From positions 62,001 through 126,000 of the forward strand of contig JAIYAX010000001.1 in NCBI GenBank assembly GCA_027488815.1: a DNA stretch of 64,000 nt, given 5' to 3'. Shown here piece after piece: positions 54,001 to 62,839 of the stretch. Both the position numbers and the translations under genes were made by a program. The notes under the pieces are model-generated. The model did not search any database, had not been told where the DNA came from, and worked only from the letters and a program-made list of their open reading frames with translations. This DNA is from Cytophagaceae bacterium. GTDB taxonomy: Bacteria > Bacteroidota > Bacteroidia > Cytophagales > JAIYAX01. Every line of letters starts with the position of its first letter. The first letter of the stretch is position 1.

Positions 54001-55833
54001 ACCCCCATAATTGGTGTTGATTTGTTGTTGATATGGTTTTAACAGAGCCCCGGAAAAATTAACCGGGGTCAAACTTAAATTAAGTGAGGCACTGGTATCG
54101 TAATCGACAACCCCTAAGGTTATGCATCCTGATAGTGTATCTATTTTAATGGTGTCCTGAATACTATAAGGCAAGCCGGTTGACTTGTTTAGCACAAAAA
54201 TATTGGGTGGGTTGTTACCTATACTCGTTACCCTTACATTTAGTAGCATGGAGTCAACTAGCCTTGGAACACAGGACTGATCGTTCAACAATAACCTCAT
54301 CCTGTATAGGCTGTTTGAAAGAGGGCTACACTCAGGCAAACAAAAGGACAAGATGATGGTGTCATTGGAATTTGTGGTATTGACAAAACCACTATTTTGA
54401 ATCTGGGTGATCAGATTTAGATTGAAATTTAATGCAAATACTTCTAGTGTCAACTTGGTTAAGGTATCCACATCAACACAATAAAAACTCAAACACCGGT
54501 TGTTTTGATCGATCACAGTGGTGTCAGTAGGAGGAATAATCTGACCGGTTGCGGGATTGAAATGATGAAGTTTAGGCGGCTTATTGGGCTTGATGCCTGC
54601 TTTTACCCAAAAAATGATGGTATCCACCCTGGGAAAGGGGCAGCTGTTGTCCTTCAATAAAACCCTCACCTGATACAAACTGTCTGGCCTTGTGCCGCAA
54701 GAGCTCTTTAGGCAAAAACTAAAATTAGCAGTATCGCTTGCGGATGTGTTATTTGTACTTGCTATCGAAACCTGAGGAATGATGTTGGAGGTGGAAAAGT
54801 TAACCCCCTGAAAATCAATGAGCAATTGTGAATTGGTGTCAGCATCAACTCCTTTTAGATTTACACAAAACTGATTTGGAGGTAACACAATGGTATCTGA
54901 GCGGGTAAGAGTAAATCCATCTTCCTCAACAGCATATACCTTGGGAGTAACTACTCCTCCTTGACATGGCAAGACAAAAATCTGAAAATCACGAATCAGC
55001 TCTCCTATCTTTTTTCCATTTCGGTATTCTTCAATTTTCACCCCAAACAAATACAATCCAAGTGTACTTGATGTAAAAGAAAGGGTGCCGGAAGGTGTGA
55101 TTTGTAAAGGCTGAGGCCCGGGTATCATGTTGGTAACACTTATGCCAGGAGCCCAATTCACTAAACTATACGGAGGTGCCGCCCCAAAGATCGAGTTTCC
55201 GGGAGTAGTTAAGGAGTAAACCAAGGAGTCATTATCAGGATCAATGCCCGCATAATTGATGGAGAACGCCTGCCCAACACAGGCATAATTACCTACTATG
55301 GGTAAATTCGTTGGTGAAGAATTGCTTACCGGTTGCCCGCCGGCATTAAAAAGAGAAGGAAATTCAGTGTAAAAAACCTGCCCGGTTGACCCCGGGGAGA
55401 TGATGTTTGTAATGGAAAGATTGCGTGCAAAACCATACCACAAAAGATAATAGCCATTGGTATCCGAATAAAGCAGCGGGTTGAGTTGAACAAATGCTGA
55501 GTATGTAAGCTTCACAGTGCCCAACCCTCCTATTGCACAAAAAGGACTACCATAAGGCACGGTAGACTGCCCAACTTTTAAAACTTCTATTGACTGAATA
55601 AATTGATGATTTGATTTGGCATGTACAGTGACAGTGTAACTGGGTTTATTGATGAAGGAGGGTGTAGTGCTACCAAATTGATCCAGGTACAAATTCAACT
55701 GAACTCTATAGACATTAGGTGATAAATTAGCCATTTCAAGCTCCCCCCCAACGATATGATTAGCCTCAGCGAACTGAATGGAGACAAAGAAAGTCATCAA
55801 AAAAGCCCTAGACCAAATAACGAGCAGTTTCAT
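51073..55833 (-). CDS. Large repetitive surface protein with type B T9SS (gliding-motility) C-terminal domain
   Basis: 1586 residues. A signal peptide (about 1-24) precedes a first module (25-290; HIVGGELEMANLSP..., a start often seen in such proteins), then eight recognisable repeats of about 125 residues, plus one or two divergent ones. Each repeat contains an [A-Z]DxDT motif (VDADTNS, VDVDTLT, VDYDTSA, IDRDTLS, VDTDTLT, FDPDTLT, SDPDTFT, VDTDTLS) and a Cys pair. The C-terminus is the type B CHU-type domain: NFITPNGDGLNEVFEI, KIMDRWGRQVYFSK, GLTGGQYFYFLEFEEKTVNGFIMLMR. It is therefore exported by T9SS. Similar proteins act as adhesins or filament-forming surface proteins; function not proven. 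Confidence 0.9.
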   Translation of the reverse strand: MKLLVIWSRAFLMTFFVSIQFAEANHIVGGELEMANLSPNVYRVQLNLYLDQFGSTTPSFINKPSYTVTVHAKSNHQFIQSIEVLKVGQSTVPYGSPFCAIGGLGTVKLTYSAFVQLNPLLYSDTNGYYLLWYGFARNLSITNIISPGSTGQVFYTEFPSLFNAGGQPVSNSSPTNLPIVGNYACVGQAFSINYAGIDPDNDSLVYSLTTPGNSIFGAAPPYSLVNWAPGISVTNMIPGPQPLQITPSGTLSFTSSTLGLYLFGVKIEEYRNGKKIGELIRDFQIFVLPCQGGVVTPKVYAVEEDGFTLTRSDTIVLPPNQFCVNLKGVDADTNSQLLIDFQGVNFSTSNIIPQVSIASTNNTSASDTANFSFCLKSSCGTRPDSLYQVRVLLKDNSCPFPRVDTIIFWVKAGIKPNKPPKLHHFNPATGQIIPPTDTTVIDQNNRCLSFYCVDVDTLTKLTLEVFALNFNLNLITQIQNSGFVNTTNSNDTIILSFCLPECSPLSNSLYRMRLLLNDQSCVPRLVDSMLLNVRVTSIGNNPPNIFVLNKSTGLPYSIQDTIKIDTLSGCITLGVVDYDTSASLNLSLTPVNFSGALLKPYQQQINTNYGGLGDTVFVDVCFETCLLPSQSQGIWQIQAQLSDISCPAPLLNNKLFQVKPLNLVNNKPTIRAFNPATGQILQSLDTLVITPSNLCIGVFGIDRDTLSKLVFRPRPLNFPLSYLQGFTNFGFVNSPSNPSDTTEFSVCLDRLWTCADSLLRLRLVLIDTGCGGTKGDSIMIILRILDTINSKPKLVFFDNKDPFKAIVSVNDTLQIGSTTNNCLQFYVVDTDTLTTLDVAVQLLSPSQPVLQSFSPLVQVNTVNDKDTTIATACFVNCNPNQGAYASVKIRIDDRACKKNGLDSAVIWVQTRNPPDNSPGIQVINPATQSPLGSTDTLDLSRSANCFTIKGFDPDTLTQLYLRFLPNPVGPNLGFNHTLSNNVNTVNDLDTALFQVCFPPFSWPCTTTFVNLRAVMTDSACHRNFSDTINIRVRLIGAPGTTTFTSARSSIDSVWDSGDTLFSMPAERCYVLHLSDPDTFTQLNLSVTALNFPSSFISPFSSVVLMNNGPFGSSATRQICLPVCTPMDTMFRFRIIARDQRCPTLSADTLIFTFRSPNPPNKRPKVFMTDSLQSVLLTGTDTLTLPPYFRRVNLRVVDTDTLSRISATFFPLNFSGSNLQVLQSTGTSNTSSANDTVSLALRLANCIPGADSILRVRMIYQDTGCTSKPDTVILHFRYSRISEPSSIISGLTNGQLFTLNPGGVVNLPTEIIAGDSSRINLILRTDPSWHLSIASPIVGPTTAVGSLITSITLPFNCDAAVIGNISLWVVAEAVGCQTKRDSVRLQLVYNSAENPPVIFTSLKELGPDLYEFTAIYDTVNVLGVRILSSDTVTWSFTPVGVNFPVEVESGLGTPGILIVLGSFVPTCRQKPGTNPMVFVKAVNKSCGRKQDSIAVKLVFREREQALNSLPNFITPNGDGLNEVFEINSAYWSCRFKSLKIMDRWGRQVYFSKDPEFRWTGDGLTGGQYFYFLEFEEKTVNGFIMLMR

Positions 55834-55976
55834 GTTTTTATACGTTGTTTTTTGATCATATGTGTAAGATATGGCAAGGCTAAAATGTCATTTAAATCCT
55901 AAACTTCAAAAAGAATACTCAAAACTAGCTCAATCTCTCCAATAATTTTGCACATTTTAGCCTATCTTTACATGAT

Positions 55977-57416
55977 ATGAAACGTGTTTTTATCCTTTCG
56001 CTCTGCCTCTTGTGGGCTCATTTGTCGTCTCAGGCGCAGTACTCACTTTCAAATGCATTTCCCAATCTGCCTACCTTTTCGCTACCTATTGAGGTACTGC
56101 AAGTGCCTGATGGACGTTGGTTCTTTGTGCAGCAACGTGGGCTCATTTTTGTCGTAGCAAATGACAGCACCACCAACCAACGTAAAACATTCTTAAACCT
56201 CAGCAGCATCGTTTCCCAGTCAGGAAGCGAGACCGGCCTTTTGGGACTGGCATTCCACCCCAATTACAGCAGCAATCGGTTCTTTTATGTCAGTTACACC
56301 CGTAATATCAGTGGTCAGTTGACTTCAATTGTTTCCCGATTCACGACCAGCAGCACCAACCCTGACTCAGCATTACCCAATACTGAACTGGTCTTAATCT
56401 CCGAAAGTCAACCTTTTTCTAATCATAACGGTGGTCAAATCCTTTTTGGTCCTGATGGTTTTCTATACATTTCTCTTGGGGATGGAGGAAGCGGCGGAGA
56501 CCCGGGCAACAGGGCGCAAAACAGAGCCCTCGTTTTGGGTAAGCTGTTACGGATTAATGTGGACTTGACCTCCCCTGGGTTGAACTATGCTATTCCGGCA
56601 TCCAATCCTTACTTTCAAAACAGCAGCGGATGGAGGCAGGAGATTTTTGCCTGGGGTCTTCGCAATGTTTGGAAATTCAACTTCGATTTACCCACAGGCC
56701 GTATCTGGGCAGCTGATGTAGGTCAAAACCTCTGGGAGGAAATTAGTATCATTCGCTCAGGTGAAAATTATGGCTGGCGGCTCATGGAGGGCAACGCCTG
56801 CTTCAACCCCACTTCTAATTGCAACAATGGCACCCTAACTCTACCCGTGTGGGTCTATAACCATAGCAATAACGATGTGTCCATCACTGGAGGCTTCGTT
56901 TATCGGGGCAGTGCCATCCCGGCACTAATCGGCAGGTATGTTTATGGTGACTTTGCTTCAGGAAGAGTTTGGGCACTTCAATACGACAGCATTAACCCCA
57001 CCACAAATTCTCTTTTGATTAGCTCAAATAAGAACATATCCGGCTTTGCTCAGGGGAATAATGGAGAACTATACCTCATTTCGTATAGCGAAGGTCGACT
57101 CTTCAGGATCAATGGCCCGGCAGGTGTAAGCGGCATCAAACCTTTAAACTCTGAGATCGGGTCCCTTGATATTTTCCCCAATCCGGCCAAGGATCAAATT
57201 CAAATCCGATTTGACCTGATCAAAGCTCAAAAAATCAAACTCAGCCTTCTGGATCTTCAAGGCAGAGAGGTGCAACAACATTCCGAACAATTCCGGCAGG
57301 CAGGAAAACAACAAATCCCCTGGGCGCTGGACAGCACTCTCCGACCCGGTGTTTATTACCTTCGCTTTTCAGCAGGTAAAGAAAAAGTTATCCGCAAAAT
57401 CTGGATTGAGCCTTGA
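55977..57416 (+). CDS. PQQ-dependent sugar dehydrogenase-like protein with T9SS tail
   Basis: 479 residues. Signal peptide, then the six-bladed propeller of soluble aldose/glucose dehydrogenases: LPIEVLQVPDGRWFFVQQRG, GLLGLAFHPNYSSNRFFYVSYT, HNGGQILFGPDGFLYISLGDGG (a key Ca/PQQ-near motif), GLRNVWKFNFDLPTGRIWAADVGQN and FVYRGSAIPALIGRYVYGDFASG. The C-terminal part (LDIFPNPAKDQIQIRFDL ... IWIEP) is a T9SS type A sorting domain, so the enzyme is surface-located. Sugar oxidation with PQQ is known of the family; the substrate is unknown. Confidence 0.9.
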   Translation: MKRVFILSLCLLWAHLSSQAQYSLSNAFPNLPTFSLPIEVLQVPDGRWFFVQQRGLIFVVANDSTTNQRKTFLNLSSIVSQSGSETGLLGLAFHPNYSSNRFFYVSYTRNISGQLTSIVSRFTTSSTNPDSALPNTELVLISESQPFSNHNGGQILFGPDGFLYISLGDGGSGGDPGNRAQNRALVLGKLLRINVDLTSPGLNYAIPASNPYFQNSSGWRQEIFAWGLRNVWKFNFDLPTGRIWAADVGQNLWEEISIIRSGENYGWRLMEGNACFNPTSNCNNGTLTLPVWVYNHSNNDVSITGGFVYRGSAIPALIGRYVYGDFASGRVWALQYDSINPTTNSLLISSNKNISGFAQGNNGELYLISYSEGRLFRINGPAGVSGIKPLNSEIGSLDIFPNPAKDQIQIRFDLIKAQKIKLSLLDLQGREVQQHSEQFRQAGKQQIPWALDSTLRPGVYYLRFSAGKEKVIRKIWIEP

Positions 57417-57424
57417 AAGGCACT

Positions 57425-59083
57425 CTAATCCACTTTTCTGACTTGCTCCAACTGTAAGGTATTCATAGGATTGGGCTCAAGTCCTTGTACTTCTTTTCTG
57501 ATCATTCGTACCACCTCGTCGTAAAACAGGGGAACCACAGGGGCCTCTGCCATCAGCAGGCTATCCATCTGCCGGTAAAGCCTAAATCTGGCTTTTTTGT
57601 CAGGTAAGCTAAGGGCTTCCTCATACCAGGCATCATACTGTTTGTTGTAAAACCTCATTTTGTTTGGTCCTGCCGGAGAAAAATGCTTGCCATAGCAGAC
57701 CGCAAAGTAATTTTCAGCATCCGGATAGTCGCCCAGCCAACTGGCTCTGAAGAATTGTACTTTCCCCTGATCCACCAGCTCACGGATGGTGGCTGTGGTG
57801 CCTGTCTCAATCTTCACTTTGATCCCCAAAAGGCTCCATTGCTTTTGAACGTATTCGGCGATCTCTTTGTAGGGATACAATGCCGTTGTGTACAACCCCA
57901 GTGCCGGAATGCCTTTGCCTCCCGGGTAGCCGGCTTCAGATAGCAGTGCAGCCGCCTTTTTTGGGTCATAGCTGTAGCCATAGTTCGCTTGCCCTTCCAT
58001 CAAGACAGGTGGAGCAAAGCCCTGATTGCCAGCGATCCCTTTGTTGTACAATACATAGGACATCATGTTTTTGCGGTCAAGCCCATAGTTCAGTGCCTGT
58101 CTTACCCTTCGGTCAAGTAAGGGGTGAGACTGATCATTGTAAAATGCGGGATCTGTTTGTATCCCTAAATACTCAGTGTTCAGGTACGGGCCTTTGACTA
58201 CTTTGATATCTTCCTGATAGTCCTCCCGCAATCTGCCATCCGGAAAAAAGAGCATTTCCCTTGCACTTTCATTCAGATCAGAGACAAAATCAATTTTACC
58301 TTGAAGCAATGTCAGAAAGGCCTGGTTACGGTCAGTGATAAAACTGATCTGTACAGCATCGAGATAGGGTAACCGCTGTCCGGCACTATCAAACCTCCAA
58401 TACTGATCATGGCGCAGCATGCTTAGGTGAACCCCTTCTTCCCATTCTTTAAATCGAAAAGGGCCTGTGCCAACCGGGTTGCTTCGGAACTCTTTGCCAT
58501 AAATGCGAATGGCTTCATGGGGAACTATATAGCCATAAGGCATGGCCAATAATTCCGGCAAGGCCGGGAAGGGTTTTTTCAAATAAATCCTCAAACTAAG
58601 GCTATCCAGTACCTGAAAGCAGGTGTCGGAAGGTTTTCCATTGGTGTCACTGATCACCTTGTCAAGAAATATCCATGCCCCGGGGCTGGCTGTTGCCGGG
58701 TCAATGATCCTTTTGAAACTATATACCACATCCTCTGCGGTAAGTGCCCGGCTGCGGGAAGGATAAAAGCAGGCATCCTCATGAAAACAAACATGGTCTT
58801 GCAGGAAAAAGGTGTAGTCAAGTCCATCTTCACTTACCGTCCATGATTTTGCAAGACAAGGCTGAACCATAAGGTTGTTGCTAAGGCTGGTTAATCCATT
58901 GAACAATTGACCCACTGCCCAAATGTTGCTTTGGCTTCTGGCAAAGGCCGGATCGAGGCTGGTAACCCCTTCAGGCTGGTTATACCTGAAAATACGCATA
59001 CGGTGTGCCCGCTCTGCCTCAGGCTCACAAGAGAGCAGTAGCAGCAAAAGCAGTGGAAAAAGGTGGACAACACGGTGGATCAT
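57425..59083 (-). CDS. ABC transporter substrate-binding lipoprotein, peptide family 5
   Basis: 552 residues from the ATG at 59083 (MIHRVVHLFPLLLLLLLSCE), which yields a lipobox directly; a further ATG at 59125 would place 14 extra residues before it. SBP_bac_5 features: TSLDPAFARSQSNIWAVGQLFNGL, LTAEDVVYSFKRIIDP, PVGTGPFRFKEW, ALNYGLDRKNMM and APVVPLFYDEVVRMIRKE. It binds peptides or similar solutes in the periplasm or on a membrane. No permease or ATPase gene is next to it here, so its transporter is elsewhere. Convergent with the PQQ gene (8-bp gap). Confidence 0.93.
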   Translation of the reverse strand: MIHRVVHLFPLLLLLLLSCEPEAERAHRMRIFRYNQPEGVTSLDPAFARSQSNIWAVGQLFNGLTSLSNNLMVQPCLAKSWTVSEDGLDYTFFLQDHVCFHEDACFYPSRSRALTAEDVVYSFKRIIDPATASPGAWIFLDKVISDTNGKPSDTCFQVLDSLSLRIYLKKPFPALPELLAMPYGYIVPHEAIRIYGKEFRSNPVGTGPFRFKEWEEGVHLSMLRHDQYWRFDSAGQRLPYLDAVQISFITDRNQAFLTLLQGKIDFVSDLNESAREMLFFPDGRLREDYQEDIKVVKGPYLNTEYLGIQTDPAFYNDQSHPLLDRRVRQALNYGLDRKNMMSYVLYNKGIAGNQGFAPPVLMEGQANYGYSYDPKKAAALLSEAGYPGGKGIPALGLYTTALYPYKEIAEYVQKQWSLLGIKVKIETGTTATIRELVDQGKVQFFRASWLGDYPDAENYFAVCYGKHFSPAGPNKMRFYNKQYDAWYEEALSLPDKKARFRLYRQMDSLLMAEAPVVPLFYDEVVRMIRKEVQGLEPNPMNTLQLEQVRKVD

Positions 59084-59168
59084 GCGCCGGAGGAGACTGA
59101 ATTTATCCTGTATATTTGCAGGCAATTTGTATTTTTTTCAAACGCCCGGCTAAAGTATTCCATTACAC

Positions 59169-59852
59169 ATGCGCATCCAATACCTTGGTCATTCCTGCTT
59201 TCTGGTCGAAACAGGAGGATTTAGAGTCATTTTTGATCCATTCATCAGCCCCAATCCCCTTGCTGAGGGCATCAAGGTAGAAGACCTTGAGGTCGATTAT
59301 GTGATCCTGAGCCATGCCCATGAGGACCATGTCTTTGATGCGGAAGCTATTTTGAAAAAATGTGAAGCAACTCTTATTAGCAACTGGGAAATCTGTACCT
59401 ATTACAGTAAAAAAGGCATCGAAAAAGTTCATCCCATGAACCAGGGCGGAAAGTGGTCTTTTGATTTCGGTACAGTCAAAGCAGTCGGGGCCTGGCATAG
59501 TTCCTCCTTTGCCGATGGCACTTACGGTGGCAACCCCATGGGGTTTGTGATCGAAACCGGAGATAAATGTTTTTATTTCGCCGGAGATACCGCTTTATCC
59601 TATGACATGAGGCTGATCTCAGACCAGTACCACCTTGATTTTGCTTTCCTGCCTATTGGTGACAATTTTACCATGGACATAAGAGACGCAGTGGTGGCGG
59701 CAAATTATGTGGGTACAAAAAAAGTAATCGGGATGCACTACGACACCTTCCCATACATAGAAATTGATCAGATTGAGGCTGACATGGTCGCTCGAAGGGC
59801 TGAAATTGATCTCATCCTAATGCAAGTCAAACAAACCATAGAAATCAAATAA
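59169..59852 (+). CDS. MBL-fold metal-dependent hydrolase (UPF0173 type)
   Basis: 227 residues. MBL metal motif HAHEDH ([15 protein letters not shown]) with later ligands in [20 protein letters not shown] and [11 protein letters not shown]. It resembles the UPF0173/UlaG-like lactonase group, whose physiological substrates are mostly unknown. It is 4 bp before parA and may be cotranscribed with the parA-parB block. Confidence 0.9.
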   Translation: MRIQYLGHSCFLVETGGFRVIFDPFISPNPLAEGIKVEDLEVDYVILSHAHEDHVFDAEAILKKCEATLISNWEICTYYSKKGIEKVHPMNQGGKWSFDFGTVKAVGAWHSSSFADGTYGGNPMGFVIETGDKCFYFAGDTALSYDMRLISDQYHLDFAFLPIGDNFTMDIRDAVVAANYVGTKKVIGMHYDTFPYIEIDQIEADMVARRAEIDLILMQVKQTIEIK

Positions 59853-59856
59853 AAAA

Positions 59857-60642
59857 ATGGGTAAAATCATCGCCATTGCCAATCAAAAAGGTGGAGTTGG
59901 CAAAACCACCACAGCCATCAACCTATCAGCATCTCTGGCAGCCCTGGAGTTCAAAACGCTGATCGTTGACGCCGACCCTCAGGCAAATTCAACTTCCGGC
60001 CTGGGAATGGACCCCAACAGTGTTTCCCTCAGCATTTATGAGTGTATGGTGAATGGCACTCCCGCAAAAGAAGCGATCGTTAAAACAGAGATCAATTATC
60101 TTGAGATTTTACCTTCCAATATCAACCTGGTGGGTGCTGAACTTGAACTGATCCACCTGGAAGAAGGTCGTGATGAAAAAATGAAGGAAGCCCTGCTTCC
60201 CATTAAGGACGACTATGATTTTGTCATCATTGATTGCTCACCTTCTTTAGGTGTTGTTACGGTCAATGCACTTACAGCCGCTAACTCAGTGATTATTCCT
60301 GTTCAATGCGAGTTTTTTGCTCTTGAAGGTCTGGGTAAATTGCTTAACACCATTCGCATTATCCAAAGCAGGCTTAACACAGCCCTGGCCATCGAAGGCA
60401 TTTTGCTGACCATGTACGACAACCGTCTGCGCCTTTCCAATCAAGTGGTGGAAGAAATCAACATGCACTTCAAAGAATTGACCTTTCAGACCATGATACC
60501 CCGCAACATCAAGCTTAGCGAAGCCCCTTCCTTTGGAGTGCCTGCCATCTTGCATGATGCTGAGAGCAAAGGCTCCATTAGTTACCTCAATCTTGCCAGA
60601 GAGATACTGGAGAAAAATGGCTACGAAGTAGCTGCCGGCTAA
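59857..60642 (+). CDS. parA: Chromosome partitioning ATPase ParA
   Basis: 261 residues. Deviant Walker [21 protein letters not shown], Walker [17 protein letters not shown] and the [13 protein letters not shown] motif, as in chromosomal ParA/Soj. It moves the origin region by ATP-driven interaction with ParB. It starts 4 bp after the MBL gene and precedes parB by 3 nt. No parS site was recognised in the window. Confidence 0.97.
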   Translation: MGKIIAIANQKGGVGKTTTAINLSASLAALEFKTLIVDADPQANSTSGLGMDPNSVSLSIYECMVNGTPAKEAIVKTEINYLEILPSNINLVGAELELIHLEEGRDEKMKEALLPIKDDYDFVIIDCSPSLGVVTVNALTAANSVIIPVQCEFFALEGLGKLLNTIRIIQSRLNTALAIEGILLTMYDNRLRLSNQVVEEINMHFKELTFQTMIPRNIKLSEAPSFGVPAILHDAESKGSISYLNLAREILEKNGYEVAAG

Positions 60643-60645
60643 GGA

Positions 60646-61548
60646 ATGACACAAGCAAAGAAGAATACAGGACTTGGTAAAGGGCTGAGCGCCCTGCTTA
60701 GTGATAACAATAGTTTAAGGTCAGGCAACCCGACAACTTCTACAATGCCCGGGCCCGGTAACATCAGTGAGTTGCCATTAGAGGCCATAGAGACCAACCC
60801 ATTCCAACCTCGAACTGAATTTGATCGTGTAGCGCTGGAAGAGTTGGCTGAAAGCATACGGGTGCAAGGCATCATTCAACCCATAACGGTTAGAAGGCTT
60901 GCCGAAGGACAGTACCAGCTCATTTCAGGTGAGCGTCGTTATCAGGCCTCCAAACTTGCAGGCAAAACCAGCATACCGGCGTATATCCGTACAGCTGACG
61001 ACCAGCAAATGCTGGAAATGGCGCTGATTGAAAATATTCAGCGTGAGGACCTTAATCCAATTGAAATTGCACTTTCCTACCAAAGGCTGATCTCTGAAAT
61101 CAATCTTAAGCAAGAAGAGTTGGGCGAGCGTGTCGGCAAAGACCGAAGTACGGTGACCAATTACCTTCGCCTGTTGCGCCTTCCTCCTGACCTTCAGGCT
61201 TCCCTTAAAGAAAAAAAGATCAGCATGGGCCATGCACGTGCCCTGGTCAATCTTGAAAATGTTGAACAACAACTGGAAGCTCACCGCCTTATCTTAAAAA
61301 ATGGACTTTCTGTTCGAAAAGTAGAGGAACTCGTTCAATCCCTGAGAGCAGGCAATACAGAAAAAACAGCACCTATACGGCCGGGTAAGCTACCTTTGGA
61401 ATATCAGGTCGTTCAAAACAAACTCTCTTCTCACCTCGGCACGAAAGTGGTTGTGAAAACTGACAAAGACACCGACAAAGGAACCATCAGCATTGCCTTT
61501 TATTCCAAAGACGATATCAACCGCATTCTCGAGGCACTTGCACTTTAA
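60646..61548 (+). CDS. parB: Chromosome partitioning protein ParB
   Basis: 300 residues. N-terminal KNTGLGKGLSALL motif for ParA contact, then the CTPase domain with GERRYQASKLAGKTSIPAYIR, the helix-turn-helix region (QEELGERVGKDRSTVTNYLRLLRLP) and the C-terminal dimerisation domain. It binds parS near the chromosome origin. Its presence suggests the window could lie close to the origin, though no oriC is visible. Confidence 0.97.
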   Translation: MTQAKKNTGLGKGLSALLSDNNSLRSGNPTTSTMPGPGNISELPLEAIETNPFQPRTEFDRVALEELAESIRVQGIIQPITVRRLAEGQYQLISGERRYQASKLAGKTSIPAYIRTADDQQMLEMALIENIQREDLNPIEIALSYQRLISEINLKQEELGERVGKDRSTVTNYLRLLRLPPDLQASLKEKKISMGHARALVNLENVEQQLEAHRLILKNGLSVRKVEELVQSLRAGNTEKTAPIRPGKLPLEYQVVQNKLSSHLGTKVVVKTDKDTDKGTISIAFYSKDDINRILEALAL

Positions 61549-61555
61549 ATGGTTA

Positions 61556-62101
61556 ATGCTCCTAATTCTGGTGTTGATGACAGCAGGCTCTTATGCACAG
61601 GATAGCGTCAGCGTTACCAAAAAACCAGATACCTCTTCCGTAAAATCGGTACACAACCCAATCAAAGCGGCATGGCTAGCAGCTGTCCTTCCCGGGGCCG
61701 GACAGATCTACAATAAAAAATTTTGGAAACTTCCCATTTTGTACGGAGCAGCGGGTGCTTGTGGCTTTTTCATTATTAACAATCACAGGGAGTACGTCGT
61801 CTATCGTGATATTCTCCGAAACCGCAAAGCAGATACCACTTTCAGGGATCAGTTCTTTGGCCTTTACTCCAATGACCAGGTACGGATTCTCAGGGATTTC
61901 TACTTGAGAAACAGGGATTTTACAGTGATCCTGAGCGTACTGTTGTACATCGTTCAGATTGTGGATGCCCACGTGGATGCCCACCTCATAACCTTTGATG
62001 TAAGTGAAAAACTAACGATCATAAGCACTCCTTATCTCAGTCCTCCTGCCCCTGGTATGGGGTTAAATGCGGGTCTTACCTTAAGTTTGCATTTCAGATG
62101 A
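61556..62101 (+). CDS. DUF5683 membrane protein
   Basis: 181 residues from the ATG at 61556, 8 nt after parB; a longer frame into parB is not credible. A signal peptide (MLLILVLMTAGSYAQ) is followed by AAWLAAVLPGAGQIYNKKFWKLPILYGA, the DUF5683 signature, and about three membrane helices. The family always sits in the parA-parB-dapB context of Bacteroidota. Its function is unknown. Confidence 0.92.
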   Translation: MLLILVLMTAGSYAQDSVSVTKKPDTSSVKSVHNPIKAAWLAAVLPGAGQIYNKKFWKLPILYGAAGACGFFIINNHREYVVYRDILRNRKADTTFRDQFFGLYSNDQVRILRDFYLRNRDFTVILSVLLYIVQIVDAHVDAHLITFDVSEKLTIISTPYLSPPAPGMGLNAGLTLSLHFR

Positions 62102-62805
62102 AGATATTGCTGCTGGGTTATGGCAAAATGGGAAAGACCATTGAGCAAAGAGCTATCCATAAAGGACATGAAATCGTTGGCCGTATCAACTCTGCCGGAG
62201 AGCGGGAGGCGTTTGCTCTACAAGCGGATGTAGCCATCGAATTTTCTGAGCCCTCAGCGGCCCCGGATAACCTGCGTTGGTGCCTCAAAAACCAACTACC
62301 TGTTGTGTGCGGAACTACAGGTTGGCTCGATCAAAAACCTATGATCGATCAAGAATTTGCTGCTCAGGGAGGGGCCTTGTTTTATGCTGCCAATTACAGT
62401 CTAGGAGTAAACCTGTTTTTCAAACTGAACGAAGCCCTTGCACGGCTCATGAACCATGCAAGCCAGTATCAATTTAGCATAGAGGAAATCCACCATACCG
62501 AAAAGAAGGACTCCCCCAGTGGCACAGCTCTCGCTTTGGCAAGACAAGTGATCGCAATCCATGAAGGCTATCAACAGTGGCAAGAGGGATTAACCGCAGA
62601 AACAGGAATTCTACCAATCCATTCAGTAAGGCTGCCCGGCGTACCGGGAACCCATATCTTGCGCTATCAATCTGAAATGGACGAAATCGAAATCAAACAT
62701 ACCGCTCACAGCCGGGAAGGATTTGCAGACGGGGCAGTGATGGCTGCTGAATGGCTGCAAGGCCGTCAAGGGCTCTTTTCCATGGAGGATTTACTCTCTT
62801 TTTAA
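62098..62805 (+). CDS. dapB: 4-Hydroxy-tetrahydrodipicolinate reductase
   Basis: 235 residues. It reduces the lysine/diaminopimelate pathway intermediate with NAD(P)H. Rossmann motif LLLGYGKMGKTIEQ, CGTTGW, NYSLGVNLFF, the DapB catalytic region IEEIHHTEKKDSPSGTALALA (catalytic His and Lys). It overlaps the preceding gene by 4 nt (ATGA). Confidence 0.97.
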   Translation: MKILLLGYGKMGKTIEQRAIHKGHEIVGRINSAGEREAFALQADVAIEFSEPSAAPDNLRWCLKNQLPVVCGTTGWLDQKPMIDQEFAAQGGALFYAANYSLGVNLFFKLNEALARLMNHASQYQFSIEEIHHTEKKDSPSGTALALARQVIAIHEGYQQWQEGLTAETGILPIHSVRLPGVPGTHILRYQSEMDEIEIKHTAHSREGFADGAVMAAEWLQGRQGLFSMEDLLSF

Positions 62806-62839
62806 CTCATTCATTAAACAGCATACAATCAGAATTCCG

